A stretch of DNA of 64,000 nt from JAGPCK01 sp041675505. GTDB taxonomy: Bacteria > Bacteroidota > Bacteroidia > UKL13-3. The translations under genes and the position numbers were made by a program. Below the pieces are notes generated by a model. That model was not told where the DNA came from. It saw only the letters and a program-made list of their open reading frames with translations, and made no database searches. The DNA is taken from positions 62,001 to 126,000 of the forward strand of contig JBAYTR010000005.1 in assembly GCA_041675505.1 (NCBI GenBank). The letters run 5' to 3'. Of this stretch, positions 7,801-16,312 are shown piece after piece; the stretch's first letter is position 1, and every line of letters begins with the position of its first letter.

Positions 7801-10103
7801 TTCAAGTGGAGCTGGGAGTTTCGTTCAAAGGCCTCGGATATCCGATTGAAGGAGACTATTGCAGTAATGCAGTTATACTAAATGCTTCTGCACCATCAAC
7901 TGTTTCAGCAAAAGCAGTTGTGAATTGCCATACTGTTGGAGAAAGCTTTGGTGAAGACGGTACTAACATGGGGTGTTTGGGAGATAAAAATCAAGTGAAA
8001 ACAACCTGGTTCAAATACACTTATCAATCGAACAATAAAGTCGATTTGGTTTTCAGCATAGTTAACCGATCGAATTCGCCCTCCTCTATGATAAAGTATA
8101 GGGTACTTTATGGAAACTGTAAAAGTATGACCTCGGGTCCTTGTGTGGCAAATGGCACCGCTTCCTTTAAACTGGATTGTATGTCGGCAGGAGAGTATTA
8201 CATTCAAGTGGTTACACCACAAGTGACCGTGGGTGAGATTGAAATTCGTGTAACTGCCACCACTACGGTTTATCCTGTTTGCAAACCTTTTGACCTGAAT
8301 AAGCCGTTCTCCTATTTCACACCTTATGGCGGGTGCGTGGATGGTAAAATAAAATTTACTAACTATTCTTCGCAGGGAGAAAATATTGTATACCGCTGGG
8401 ATTTTGGTAACGGTACTTATTCTTCGGCATTAACACCTCAAGTGGAGTATACACAGAGATACACGGTCGATACTTTTTCCGTGAAGCTGGTAGTTACAGA
8501 TACAGTTTTACAAAAAGCTGATTCAATAACTATACCCGTATATGTGTATTATAATTCTGTATGGTTGGAAGCGGGTAGAGATACGGTTGTGAGTTGTGCG
8601 CAAGAGCTTATACAGCTCAAGGCTACAACCAATTACCCCTTCTCACAGTTTGAATGGTTTCCGGCAAATAAATTTAAGAATCCATATGAACAACAGCCTA
8701 AAGTAGTGTTGCCGGAAAATTTAGTATTCACTGTAAAGATGATAACGGAGAACTGTAGCCTCACTGATTCACTTAAAATGTCTGTTATAGCAGATGATAA
8801 AATTGAGGGAGATTCTGTACTCAATTGTTATTCTTCACCTATCGTATTAAAAGGACCCGCAGGCTATTTTAATTATCAATGGTCAACAGGACAATTTTCT
8901 CCATCCATCACCGTAACTAAAACAGGTAAATATGCTGTGCGGATGACTAAGGGTTCCTGCCAGGTCAACGACACCATTGAAGTTACCGGCAAAAATCCTC
9001 TATTGTTTAATTTGCCTAAGGATACTGTTATTTGTAAGACAGAACAGGTTAAGTTTTCCACTTCGTATAAAAACGTATTGTGGTCAACAGGAAGTACAGA
9101 TACATCTATTTTGGTGAACACTTCAGGTAGTTATTGGATCAGAATTAATCACGAGGATTGTGAGATATACGATACCATCTCTGTGCAAAAACACGATGTA
9201 AATGTATCATTACCCAAGCCGGTTATACTTTGTGAAGGTGCAACGGTTATGCTTCGGCCCGTGACTTCAGGCTCTCCATTTAGTTACCAATGGTCAACCG
9301 GTAGTACTGATTCTGTTTTGCAAGTAAGTCAAGGAGGGGTTTATCGTGTAGAAGTTGCACGCGACAGATGTAAAGCACAGGATTCCGCAGTAGTGCTTTT
9401 GCGCACTATTCCTTCAAGTCAATTGCCCAGCGACACCTTTTATTGTGATGAGCAACAGCTAACACTTAAAGTACCCGCTGTTTTTGATACGTATCAATGG
9501 TCAACCGGAAGTAATGCTCAGTCCATTCAGCCTTCAACTGAAGGTTGGTATTGGATACGTGTAACCAAAAACAATTGCTCACGGGTGGATTCAGTAAAGA
9601 TTGCGCGCTATATAAGTGAGCAATTTAGTTTAGGTTCTGATACTACTTTCTGTGGCGAGTTTGAACTTTATCTGGATGGTGGTAATGCGCTTTCATATCA
9701 ATGGCTTCCTCACGGGGAAACATCCCGAGTGATTTATGCTAATGAATACCGTTCTTTTGTGCTCCTCAGAAAAGATACACAACAATGTTTAACAGTTGAC
9801 ACCATCAGGATAAGCGAGTTTTGCGACCCTTCTATCTTTGTGCCAAATGCCTTTACGCCAAATGGCAACGGACTAAATGAGGTGTTTATGCCGGTAATGA
9901 CGGATGTTGATGAATTTCAGTTGCTCATTTATAACCGCTGGGGCGAGTTGGTGTTTGAATCAACCAGTATTGACAAAGGGTGGGATGGCACATTTAACGG
10001 TAAACCGGCTCAACAGGATGCTTATGTTTGGATGGTTTTTTTCAAAGGAAAAACATCAGGCAGCCGAAAAAATATTTCAGGTTCAGTAACCTTGTTGCGT
10101 TAA
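4824..10103 (+). CDS. Giant T9SS type B surface protein with PKD and WSTG repeats (gliding-associated C-terminal domain)
   Basis: A 1759-residue exported protein. The ATG at 4824 is preferred to the TTG one codon earlier. The signal peptide ends near CIYAQ. Residues 20-1150 hold several diverged modules of the type 'CLSRGEYYIQL', 'CLKAGEYSVLV', 'CDLSAGWYTLVV' and 'CMSAGEYYIQVV', suggesting repeated beta-sandwich domains. About 1150-1240 is a PKD domain (YRWDFGNGTYSSALTPQVEY). About 1330-1670 are five tandem Ig-like units, the first four with WSTG. The end (FVPNAFTPNGNGLNEVF, IYNRWGELVFES, GWDGTFNGKPAQQDAYVW) is the CHU_C/type B sorting domain that sends proteins through T9SS to the cell surface. 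Adhesion or motility is a family-level inference. Its stop overlaps the convergent aat stop. Confidence 0.92.
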   Translation: MKHVCSLLLFFALSLCIYAQPVNDSFARAEELIIPQNGYGTGQFISNKVPLANITKELGEAFSPMLVSAGMDRKSAWFKFTVNNTRSVTIDLLQKDTMVPQNAAGLAIYERVVGTPNIGNLSTKLTPINKFGSTSNLCLSRGEYYIQLCARHYATDTAWIKITVNMPGSPDYDQMNTAMDMGSISGYRTTSLQVGCLSITNEKEFLPLIGSDYKDYSKTAWLMVKTDNYTEAFSMSMRAAGLAYYGKDSTFWGYRIYFGNMVNNPTGLTCIDSGAVYIRKGNYFNKQIDSVCKLLPYTYYTIQLIFHKNDDYTISLAFQEAGSQRSTSYHPAYIPSSHKLGSLPIAQGVITSDYFSCDALLKNNLCGTISRGFVDDSIFTSIWNPVDQKFDKIFQKNDSMHLGLWFTFKLTQDGLLDIHSQIYSSSVYRTAKCIQLFKGDASINCYLSLIATLKGYGENLCLKAGEYSVLVVDGKNDVYGIPGYLGSNVITNLYFVPLAKEITAFHDEPNLADTLGNLSIKLDASPIATFDTKEYNAGGTTDSAVIGGKNLYGRFTYTSFYFDRPELIRIGLFSGTGKKRSPDYYVMVKGKAVDIEDASCRIPSKYGVFESPGSFISTCHSLDSGWYTLVAQSSTDSCIEFPVGFGFRIWRITHITTPNYNQPQKALLVNSGQALSWAPNSGTPQFPKTKAIYSTGDHYFNCIPDTPFAVIPGCQPSLINNQLLQINYYVFQIAENNTSLKIRTKDYLTNYQSFFVQYYHLFKGNCLSNSTLFDDTLNNISACQGTVTYCDLSAGWYTLVVYMPNTMVPQLANFYFVVDKQYVSTFDYAYNSYDLGMIPQNNSEIKSAPDFFSCRTGADTNNIGMHASIQRPSGKPDFVHQDNAIPKNIWYTFQVTGTGDITIKPYAYKYNGEYNPFSYQVFVSDDTTGLSFNQLKCASGIDSTLQQGLKRVAQNGGAMSDGTPSYITFSKAGCETRRYYVLVQNGIPFRDVFQVELGVSFKGLGYPIEGDYCSNAVILNASAPSTVSAKAVVNCHTVGESFGEDGTNMGCLGDKNQVKTTWFKYTYQSNNKVDLVFSIVNRSNSPSSMIKYRVLYGNCKSMTSGPCVANGTASFKLDCMSAGEYYIQVVTPQVTVGEIEIRVTATTTVYPVCKPFDLNKPFSYFTPYGGCVDGKIKFTNYSSQGENIVYRWDFGNGTYSSALTPQVEYTQRYTVDTFSVKLVVTDTVLQKADSITIPVYVYYNSVWLEAGRDTVVSCAQELIQLKATTNYPFSQFEWFPANKFKNPYEQQPKVVLPENLVFTVKMITENCSLTDSLKMSVIADDKIEGDSVLNCYSSPIVLKGPAGYFNYQWSTGQFSPSITVTKTGKYAVRMTKGSCQVNDTIEVTGKNPLLFNLPKDTVICKTEQVKFSTSYKNVLWSTGSTDTSILVNTSGSYWIRINHEDCEIYDTISVQKHDVNVSLPKPVILCEGATVMLRPVTSGSPFSYQWSTGSTDSVLQVSQGGVYRVEVARDRCKAQDSAVVLLRTIPSSQLPSDTFYCDEQQLTLKVPAVFDTYQWSTGSNAQSIQPSTEGWYWIRVTKNNCSRVDSVKIARYISEQFSLGSDTTFCGEFELYLDGGNALSYQWLPHGETSRVIYANEYRSFVLLRKDTQQCLTVDTIRISEFCDPSIFVPNAFTPNGNGLNEVFMPVMTDVDEFQLLIYNRWGELVFESTSIDKGWDGTFNGKPAQQDAYVWMVFFKGKTSGSRKNISGSVTLLR

Positions 10104-10663
10104 GCCTGCAACGCTTTTTCCAATAACAATAAGTACTCCTTCTGGGTAATTTCTACAGCACCCATAGTTTGCAAATGAGGGGTAATGTATTGTGTGTCCA
10201 GCAGCATAAAGTTATTTCTTCTTAGCCAATACACTAGTTCTACCAGGGCTACTTTGGATGCATCACGTTCTTTGTGAAACATGGATTCGCCAAAAAATGC
10301 TTTACCCATAGCCACACCATATAAGCCGCCTACCAGTTCATTCTGATTGTTGCGAGTTTCAAAACTGTAACCGTAACCAAGTTCATGGAGTTGTAAAAAA
10401 CATTGAATGATTTCTTCTGATATCCATGTATCATCTCTATCGGCACATGCACGAATGGTTCCTTCAAAATCCTGATTGATAGTTACCTTAAACTTGCCGG
10501 AGTTAAGTGTTTGTTTCAGTGATTTGCTCACCTTAAGCTGATGCAAAGGAACTATACCCCGCAATTCTGGTTCGTACCAATACAAGGCATTGTCTTCACC
10601 CGGATGCGCCATAGGAAAGACTCCGATGGAATACCCGTACAACATTTCTTCCGGAATAAGCAT
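10100..10663 (-). CDS. aat: Leucyl/phenylalanyl-tRNA--protein transferase
   Basis: This cytoplasmic enzyme adds Leu or Phe from aminoacyl-tRNA to N-terminal Arg/Lys of proteins, marking them for ClpAP-type degradation (N-end rule). The 187-residue sequence has the family blocks YGYSIGVFPM, YWYEPELRGIVPL, TWISEEIIQCFLQLHELGYGYSFE, ELVGGLYGVAMGKAFFGESMFH, ASKVALVELV and LLDTQYITPHLQTMGA. It begins where the Enterobacteria proteins have their second motif, so it lacks their roughly 35-residue N-terminal subdomain; shorter Aat forms are known in several phyla. It is convergent with the giant T9SS gene, overlapping by four bases. Confidence 0.95.
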   Translation of the reverse strand: MLIPEEMLYGYSIGVFPMAHPGEDNALYWYEPELRGIVPLHQLKVSKSLKQTLNSGKFKVTINQDFEGTIRACADRDDTWISEEIIQCFLQLHELGYGYSFETRNNQNELVGGLYGVAMGKAFFGESMFHKERDASKVALVELVYWLRRNNFMLLDTQYITPHLQTMGAVEITQKEYLLLLEKALQA

Positions 10664-10695
10664 GGCTGCAAAGATACAACCCTGCCCGTTTTACT

Positions 10696-12372
10696 TTACC
10701 TGTTTTGAGCCAGCAATGTTCCGTTTTCTGAAAGCCCCATAATAGCAGCAAGTTCTCCTTTGGTAATGTTGGAGGATATGGGTTTCAAATGAATGGGAAT
10801 GGTACCTATTTTTTGATTGATTTTAGGCAGGTCATTTCGTTCCACATAATACAATTGCTGATTATCTCCTTGCACAATCAAAGCAATGGTATTTACGGTT
10901 GACAAACTGAAAGGAACAGAATAGAACCAGAATGCCGCATTGGCAGCTTTATCAACTACGGCTACTTGCCTCACTTGAACACCCTGCTGAGGGAATACAA
11001 ATGAAGGAGCCACTTCAGCTTTGGCATACATACGGTACACCTGATCGCAGTTGTAAATACCCATGCTGGATACGCTGAATAACTGGTTGGCCACCTGTAA
11101 CGAAGAATCACGGAAAGAGTAGCTCCTTCTGCTTACTACATAATTCTGATAGTCTTTTTTGAGTTTAGCATTAAAGTAGTTCTCTTTATTTTTAAGCATG
11201 ATGTTGTACTTCCTGTAGTGTTTGGCAAAACGCACATGGGCATTTTTATCACGCGTAGGTGCCGATTTTCGGATATTAATATTAAGGTAAGTAAACCCTT
11301 TGTGGTTTTTCATTTCCAATGTGCAGAAATCATTGCCTTCTTTGTATTTAACCCGTAGATCAAAATATTTTCTTCCACTCTTGTACGCTTTAATAAATTC
11401 ACGGTAGGGCATGGGCTCATCCAATGCCCATTTTCTGATGCTGAAAGTTCTGAGTTCATAAAATATCATCGACTCAGGTGCTTCGGCAATTTGTATGTAT
11501 TCTACCTCACGTTCTTTGTTAAGAATTGGGACAATGCGAAACAAACTTCGGTTCTCACGTATGTAAGCAAAATTAGTTTCAATGGCGCGTCCTTCAGGAA
11601 ATACACGTCTTTGTGCATACACCACACGGGTTGGTATCCTTTCGCGATTTTTGTCTTTGTCAAAATAGTAATAATTGTCGGGGTCAGCATATCGGTCGGC
11701 AAAACTGGTAGTGTCGGGTAAACTTTTGCCGGCATTTGCAGAAGATAATGCCGGAGACGTGTTGATTTTAACAATACGATTGTCTCGCTTTGAATCAGGT
11801 ACAGGTGCCAGGTGAGTCCAGTTGCCATCCCGTTCATTCAGTCGGTAAAACTGGTATCCGCCTTCATCTGTGGGTGCGAACTTTACCTTTATCTCCTTGT
11901 TCGTTTTTAATTTTAAGGGAACATTGTTGTTCATGGTAGCATTCACCTCAAACATTCCTGCACTTTGAAACAGCTGTTGTTGTTTGGCTGAATCATATTT
12001 CATCGGAATACCGCTGAGAAATATATCCAGCGGATTTTTAAATTCACGGTAAGTAACCGCAACCGGACCAGTTACAGGTTTACCATCAAGCGTTTCAAAA
12101 GCATCGGGTGGGATAATGAGGTAAGATGTTTTTCCGGTTGAAATAATGGTTTCTTTTACAACAGAAACGTTAATCATAAATGTTTGTCGGGGAACCTCCA
12201 TACCGGGTAGTGGCGGAGTTAACTGCGGATGTTGTACAGCCGGGTGTTGATTTGATGTAAAAGCGTAGGTGAAATCTCTTTTTGGGAGTTGATTATTCTG
12301 AGCAAGAGCAACGGGGGCGCAGTACCAAACCATCAGTACCATTGCCAGTAGCGGGAGTTTGTTTATTCTCAT
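10696..12372 (-). CDS. Exported hypothetical protein with carbohydrate/ZU5-like N-terminal region
   Basis: A 558-residue protein with a signal peptide (LLAMVLMVWYCAPVALAQ). Residues about 60-190 contain YLIIPPDAFETLDGKPVTGPVAVTYREFKNPLDIFLSGIPM, then FQSAGMFEVNATM and IKVKFAPT. This pattern recurs in many Bacteroidota exported proteins and is reminiscent of a ZU5-like beta domain. The middle (about 220-400) is rich in basic and aromatic residues without a recognised motif. The C-terminal part (FSVSSMGIYNCDQVY, AAFWFYSVPFSLS) looks like a second beta domain. No catalytic motif is visible and the function is unknown. It precedes the TauE-like gene on the opposite side of a 54-base spacer, on the same strand. 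Confidence 0.7.
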   Translation of the reverse strand: MRINKLPLLAMVLMVWYCAPVALAQNNQLPKRDFTYAFTSNQHPAVQHPQLTPPLPGMEVPRQTFMINVSVVKETIISTGKTSYLIIPPDAFETLDGKPVTGPVAVTYREFKNPLDIFLSGIPMKYDSAKQQQLFQSAGMFEVNATMNNNVPLKLKTNKEIKVKFAPTDEGGYQFYRLNERDGNWTHLAPVPDSKRDNRIVKINTSPALSSANAGKSLPDTTSFADRYADPDNYYYFDKDKNRERIPTRVVYAQRRVFPEGRAIETNFAYIRENRSLFRIVPILNKEREVEYIQIAEAPESMIFYELRTFSIRKWALDEPMPYREFIKAYKSGRKYFDLRVKYKEGNDFCTLEMKNHKGFTYLNINIRKSAPTRDKNAHVRFAKHYRKYNIMLKNKENYFNAKLKKDYQNYVVSRRSYSFRDSSLQVANQLFSVSSMGIYNCDQVYRMYAKAEVAPSFVFPQQGVQVRQVAVVDKAANAAFWFYSVPFSLSTVNTIALIVQGDNQQLYYVERNDLPKINQKIGTIPIHLKPISSNITKGELAAIMGLSENGTLLAQNR

Positions 12373-12426
12373 GACTATCAGAGTTTATTATCAAACGCCA
12401 ACAGCCAATATTAAATTGTACAGAAA

Positions 12427-13164
12427 TTACAGGTTAAAATGGTGGGATTCTTTGAAGAGTAAAATGAGTCCTATGCCTAAAATCAGGAATAGCACCAGCT
12501 TTTTGAATTTTTCTTGTGGTATGCGGTAGAGTAATTTTTTGCCAACCAGCGAACCGAAAAATGAAATAACCAATAGTAGCGGAATAAGGTACCAATATTG
12601 TTTATCGAAGTAACCATAGCCCAAATACACCATGCTGCGGCTTAAATCCACACCTAAATCTACTGCTGCAGAAGTAGCAACAAATGTATTTTTCTCCAGA
12701 TTAAATGCAGCCATGCTTATACCACGTATTGCTCCTCCGGTACCATTAAATCCGGCCAATAGTCCGGCTAAAGCTCCACTAAACAGGGCATTGTTTCGCG
12801 TTGCAGGTAATTGCAGTTTAGGTAACAAGAGTAAGGTGGCACTAAATATAACCAGAAAAAAGGCGAGTGTTAATTCGGCCAGTTCGAACGAAGTATGGGT
12901 ACTCAGATAAGACCCTGCCAGCACCAGCAACACACTGGGAATGCCATAGTAAAGCAGAAGTTTTTTGTCTATGCTGTTTCTGAACAGCAGCAGTTTGTTC
13001 ACGTTACTGAACACGTGTAAAATGCCGGTAATGGCCAGCACCATGTTAAAACTGAAGAAAAACCTGGCTATAGGAACAAAAAATACCGATGATCCGAAAC
13101 CACCTACAGTTCCCAGTATTTCACATATAAAAGCGGCCAGTAAAAAAAGTATATCTAAACGCAA
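12427..13164 (-). CDS. TauE/SafE-family membrane permease (sulfite exporter-like)
   Basis: A 245-residue integral membrane protein with about eight hydrophobic segments. Typical TauE/SafE features are the first helix LLAAFICEILGTVGGFGSSVFFVPIARFF, the central LFSGALAGLLAGFNGTGGAIRGI and the second-half helix LIPLLLVISFFGSLVGKKLL. The family exports sulfite, sulfoacetate or similar small organic/sulfur anions, but substrates vary and cannot be read from the sequence. It lies 33 bases beyond the end of the metH large-subunit gene on the same strand, so it may belong to the SAM-riboswitch operon, which would fit a sulfur-metabolism role; this is inference. Confidence 0.85.
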   Translation of the reverse strand: MRLDILFLLAAFICEILGTVGGFGSSVFFVPIARFFFSFNMVLAITGILHVFSNVNKLLLFRNSIDKKLLLYYGIPSVLLVLAGSYLSTHTSFELAELTLAFFLVIFSATLLLLPKLQLPATRNNALFSGALAGLLAGFNGTGGAIRGISMAAFNLEKNTFVATSAAVDLGVDLSRSMVYLGYGYFDKQYWYLIPLLLVISFFGSLVGKKLLYRIPQEKFKKLVLFLILGIGLILLFKESHHFNL

Positions 13165-13197
13165 GCGGCTTTATTTAATTGAGTAGGGGACTTGGAG

Positions 13198-15885
13198 TTA
13201 GTTATCGTAGCCCAGATTAGGTGACAGCCACTTTTCAATGAAAGCCACATCTTTCCCTTTTCTTTGAGCGTACTCTTCTATTTGGTCTTTGTTTATTTTT
13301 CCAACACCAAAATATTTACTTTCAGGATGACCGAAATAAAAACCACTCACGCTGGCTGCGGGGTACATGGCAAAACTTTCTGTTAACGTAATACCTGCAT
13401 TTTTTTCTGCCTGCAACAAGTCAAATAACAAACGTTTTTCTGTATGATCAGGACAGGCCGGATAACCCGGTGCAGGTCTGATGCCACGATAGCTTTCTTT
13501 AATTAACTCTTCAGTAGATAAGTGTTCTTCCTTGGCGTATCCCCAATATTCCCTGCGAACCAGTTCATGCATTTTTTCTGCAAATGCTTCAGCAAGTCTG
13601 TCGGCAATTGCTTTAATCATGATGCTGTGGTAGTCGTCATGGTCTTTCTCGTATTGCTCCACTAACTTCTCTATGCCTATGCCTGTGGTTACAGCAAATC
13701 CGCCCATGTAATCCGTAACCCCTGTTTCTTTGGGAGCTACAAAATCGGCTAAGCAATTGTAGGTTTGTCCTTCTGCTTTCTCGCTTTGTTGACGTAAGAA
13801 ATGGAAAGTATGTTTTTCATTGGCTGAAGTGTGGAGTTCAACATCATCTCCTACGGCATTAGAGGGCCAAAAGGCAATAACGGCTTTAGCCTGAAGAAGA
13901 TTTTTTGCTATCACCTCATCCAGCATTTTGTTGGCATCGTTAAACAATTTTTGCGCTTCCACACCAACTACTTCATCTGTTAGGATTTTCGGGTAACGGC
14001 CGGCCAATTCCCAAGTCATGAAGAACGGGGTCCAATCAATATAATCGCGCAATTCACTTAGAGGGAAATTATCAAACACCTTCACTCCGGTAAAGCCGGG
14101 AGCAACTATATTTTTAACATCAACGTTAATTTTATTTGCACGGGCTTTTTCCAGCGATACAAAGTTTTTTTCGCGTTTGCGGTTTTTGTAATCTTCTCTG
14201 AACTGAGCATACTCTGCTTTTAAGTTGGCCTGAAAAGCAGGTCGGTTTTCTTTGCTGATGAGGCTTTGTGCTGCGGGTACACTCTTACTTGCATCCAGTA
14301 CATGCACTACCGGACCACTGTAATTCTGATCAATTTTAACCGCTGTATGAACTCGAGAAGTGGTAGCTCCGCCAATCAGCAACGGAATATCCATTCCCAG
14401 CCGTTCCATTTCTTTAGCTACGTGAACCATCTCATCTAAACTGGGAGTAATTAAACCACTCAGGCCAATTACGTCTGCTTTTTCAGCTTTGGCACGTTCC
14501 AGTATTTTATCAGCAGGTACCATTACGCCCATATCAACAATTTCAAAGTTGTTACAAGCCAGCACAACGCCAACAATGTTCTTTCCTATATCGTGCACAT
14601 CACCTTTTACGGTAGCCAGTAAAATTTTTCCTTGTCCGCCACCTGCTGCTGCTCCGGCTAAACGTTTTTCTTCTTCCAGGTAAGGTGTTAAATAGGCTAC
14701 AGATTTTTTCATAACCCGCGCACTTTTTACTACCTGAGGAAGAAACATTTTTCCTTGCCCGAATAAGTCGCCCACTATGTTCATACCAGCCATCAGCGGA
14801 CCTTCAATCACATTAAGTGGCTTACCGTATTTTTTTCTGGCTTCTTCAGTATCTTCATCAATGTACTCTACAATACCTTTTACCAAGGCATGGCTTAGTC
14901 GTTCCTCAATGGTGCCTTTGCGCCATTCCTCATCAATTACTTTTTCTTTGCCTTTACCTTTTACTTTCTCTGCATACTCCAGTAGTTTTTCTGTGGCATC
15001 ATCCTTTCTGTCCAGCAAAACATCCTCTACATACTCCAGTAGTTCTTTGTCAATTTCATCGTATACTTCCAGCTGGCTGGGGTTAACTATGCCCATATCC
15101 ATACCGTGTTTAATGGCATGGTACAAAAATGCTGAGTGCATGGCTTCACGCACTTTATCGTTACCACGGAAAGAGAAAGAAACATTCGACACACCTCCGC
15201 TTATTTTTGCTCCGGGCAGGTTTTCCTTAATCCATTTGGTTGCTTTGAAAAAGTCAATAGCATTTTGACGGTGCTCTTCCATTCCGGTGGCTACCGGGAA
15301 GATGTTGGGGTCAAAGATGATATCACCTGCGGGGAAGTGAACTTTTTCAGTTAATATTTTGTAAGCACGTTCAGCAATTTCAATTCTGCGCTGGTAGTTA
15401 TCGGCCTGGCCAACTTCATCAAACAACATTACAATTACAGCTGCCCCAAAACGTTTTACAATTTTGGCCTGGCGGACAAATTCTTCTTCTCCGCCTTTCA
15501 TGGAAATAGAATTCACCACGCATTTACCTTGCACACATTTTAATCCGGCCTCAATAATCTCCCATTTACTGGAGTCAATCATAACGGGAACACGTGCAAT
15601 ATCGGGCTCAGCCATAACAAGGTGAAGGAAACGGGTCATGGCTTCTGCGCCATCAATCATTCCCTCATCCATATTGATGTCTATGATTTGTGCACCGCCC
15701 TGCACTTGTTCTCTGGCAACATCAAGCGCTTCATCAAAATTCCCCTCTTTAATCAATCGAAGAAATTTCTTTGAACCGGTAACGTTGGTGCGTTCTCCCA
15801 CATTAATGAAATTGGAGCCTTCAAAAATGACTAGAGGTTCGAGTCCTGATAGTTTGAGGGTATAGTTTTGAGCAGTATTGGTCAT
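13198..15885 (-). CDS. metH: B12-dependent methionine synthase, folate/cobalamin/activation part
   Basis: This is the larger half of a split MetH: pterin-binding domain (FINVGERTNVTGSKKF, IDINMDEGMIDG), cobalamin cap, B12-binding domain with the lower-ligand motif DVHDIGKNIVG, and the SAM-dependent activation domain (ESYRGIRPAPGYPACPDHTEK). It transfers methyl from methyl-THF to homocysteine through cobalamin, together with the separately encoded homocysteine domain. It has about 895 residues from MTNTAQNYTLKLSG. The longer frame adds 29 unconserved residues that overlap the preceding receiver gene's end, so the internal ATG is preferred. Order on the minus strand: riboswitch, homocysteine domain, receiver gene, this gene, with gaps of only 16-24 bases. 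Confidence 0.96.
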   Translation of the reverse strand: MTNTAQNYTLKLSGLEPLVIFEGSNFINVGERTNVTGSKKFLRLIKEGNFDEALDVAREQVQGGAQIIDINMDEGMIDGAEAMTRFLHLVMAEPDIARVPVMIDSSKWEIIEAGLKCVQGKCVVNSISMKGGEEEFVRQAKIVKRFGAAVIVMLFDEVGQADNYQRRIEIAERAYKILTEKVHFPAGDIIFDPNIFPVATGMEEHRQNAIDFFKATKWIKENLPGAKISGGVSNVSFSFRGNDKVREAMHSAFLYHAIKHGMDMGIVNPSQLEVYDEIDKELLEYVEDVLLDRKDDATEKLLEYAEKVKGKGKEKVIDEEWRKGTIEERLSHALVKGIVEYIDEDTEEARKKYGKPLNVIEGPLMAGMNIVGDLFGQGKMFLPQVVKSARVMKKSVAYLTPYLEEEKRLAGAAAGGGQGKILLATVKGDVHDIGKNIVGVVLACNNFEIVDMGVMVPADKILERAKAEKADVIGLSGLITPSLDEMVHVAKEMERLGMDIPLLIGGATTSRVHTAVKIDQNYSGPVVHVLDASKSVPAAQSLISKENRPAFQANLKAEYAQFREDYKNRKREKNFVSLEKARANKINVDVKNIVAPGFTGVKVFDNFPLSELRDYIDWTPFFMTWELAGRYPKILTDEVVGVEAQKLFNDANKMLDEVIAKNLLQAKAVIAFWPSNAVGDDVELHTSANEKHTFHFLRQQSEKAEGQTYNCLADFVAPKETGVTDYMGGFAVTTGIGIEKLVEQYEKDHDDYHSIMIKAIADRLAEAFAEKMHELVRREYWGYAKEEHLSTEELIKESYRGIRPAPGYPACPDHTEKRLLFDLLQAEKNAGITLTESFAMYPAASVSGFYFGHPESKYFGVGKINKDQIEEYAQRKGKDVAFIEKWLSPNLGYDN

Positions 15886-15901
15886 AGAAAAATTGGTGTA
15901 A

Positions 15902-16288
15902 TTAAACGTGGTAAACAGCAGAGAGTTTTTCAAAAAGTTCTTCGGGTTTAAACGGCTTGGTGATAACATCATTTATGCCGGCCGTCTTAGCATTTTCCTG
16001 TGTGTCGGAAGAAGCATCTGCCGTAAGTGCAAAAATGGGAGTGGTGGTATTGAATTTTCGTATTTCAACAGAGGCTTCAATTCCATTCATTACGGGCATA
16101 TACATATCCATCAAAATAACATCATAAGTTCCTTCCGTACATTTATCAACGGCTTCTCTGCCGTTTTTTGCCACATCCGTTATCACCCCCCAGCGCTGCA
16201 CAAATTTGGTAAGCACCAGTATGTTCATGTTATCATCTTCAGCAATAAGCATACGTAAACCGGTCAGGTCGTTTTTTACTTCACTCAT
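15902..16288 (-). CDS. Single-domain response regulator (CheY-like receiver) inside the metH operon
   Basis: 128 residues form one complete receiver domain and nothing else. The acidic pocket is E17-D18, the phospho-acceptor is D61 in DVILMDMYMPVMNG, the switch Thr is T89 in FALTA, and the conserved Lys is K111 in TKPF. The sequence is closest in style to receiver domains of hybrid histidine kinases. No output domain and no kinase is present nearby. It sits between the two metH halves with 24 and 16 base gaps, so it is almost certainly cotranscribed under the SAM-I riboswitch. Its role there is unknown; a phosphorylation-dependent link to methionine supply, or simple hitch-hiking, are both possible. 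Confidence 0.92.
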   Translation of the reverse strand: MSEVKNDLTGLRMLIAEDDNMNILVLTKFVQRWGVITDVAKNGREAVDKCTEGTYDVILMDMYMPVMNGIEASVEIRKFNTTTPIFALTADASSDTQENAKTAGINDVITKPFKPEELFEKLSAVYHV

Positions 16289-16312
16289 ATTATCTTCTCG
16301 TCAGTAAATGCA

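Noticed and set aside
14777..15268. 163-residue plus-strand open frame
   Set aside because: Lies wholly antisense to metH; composition (Ser/Pro rich) is that of a shadow frame.
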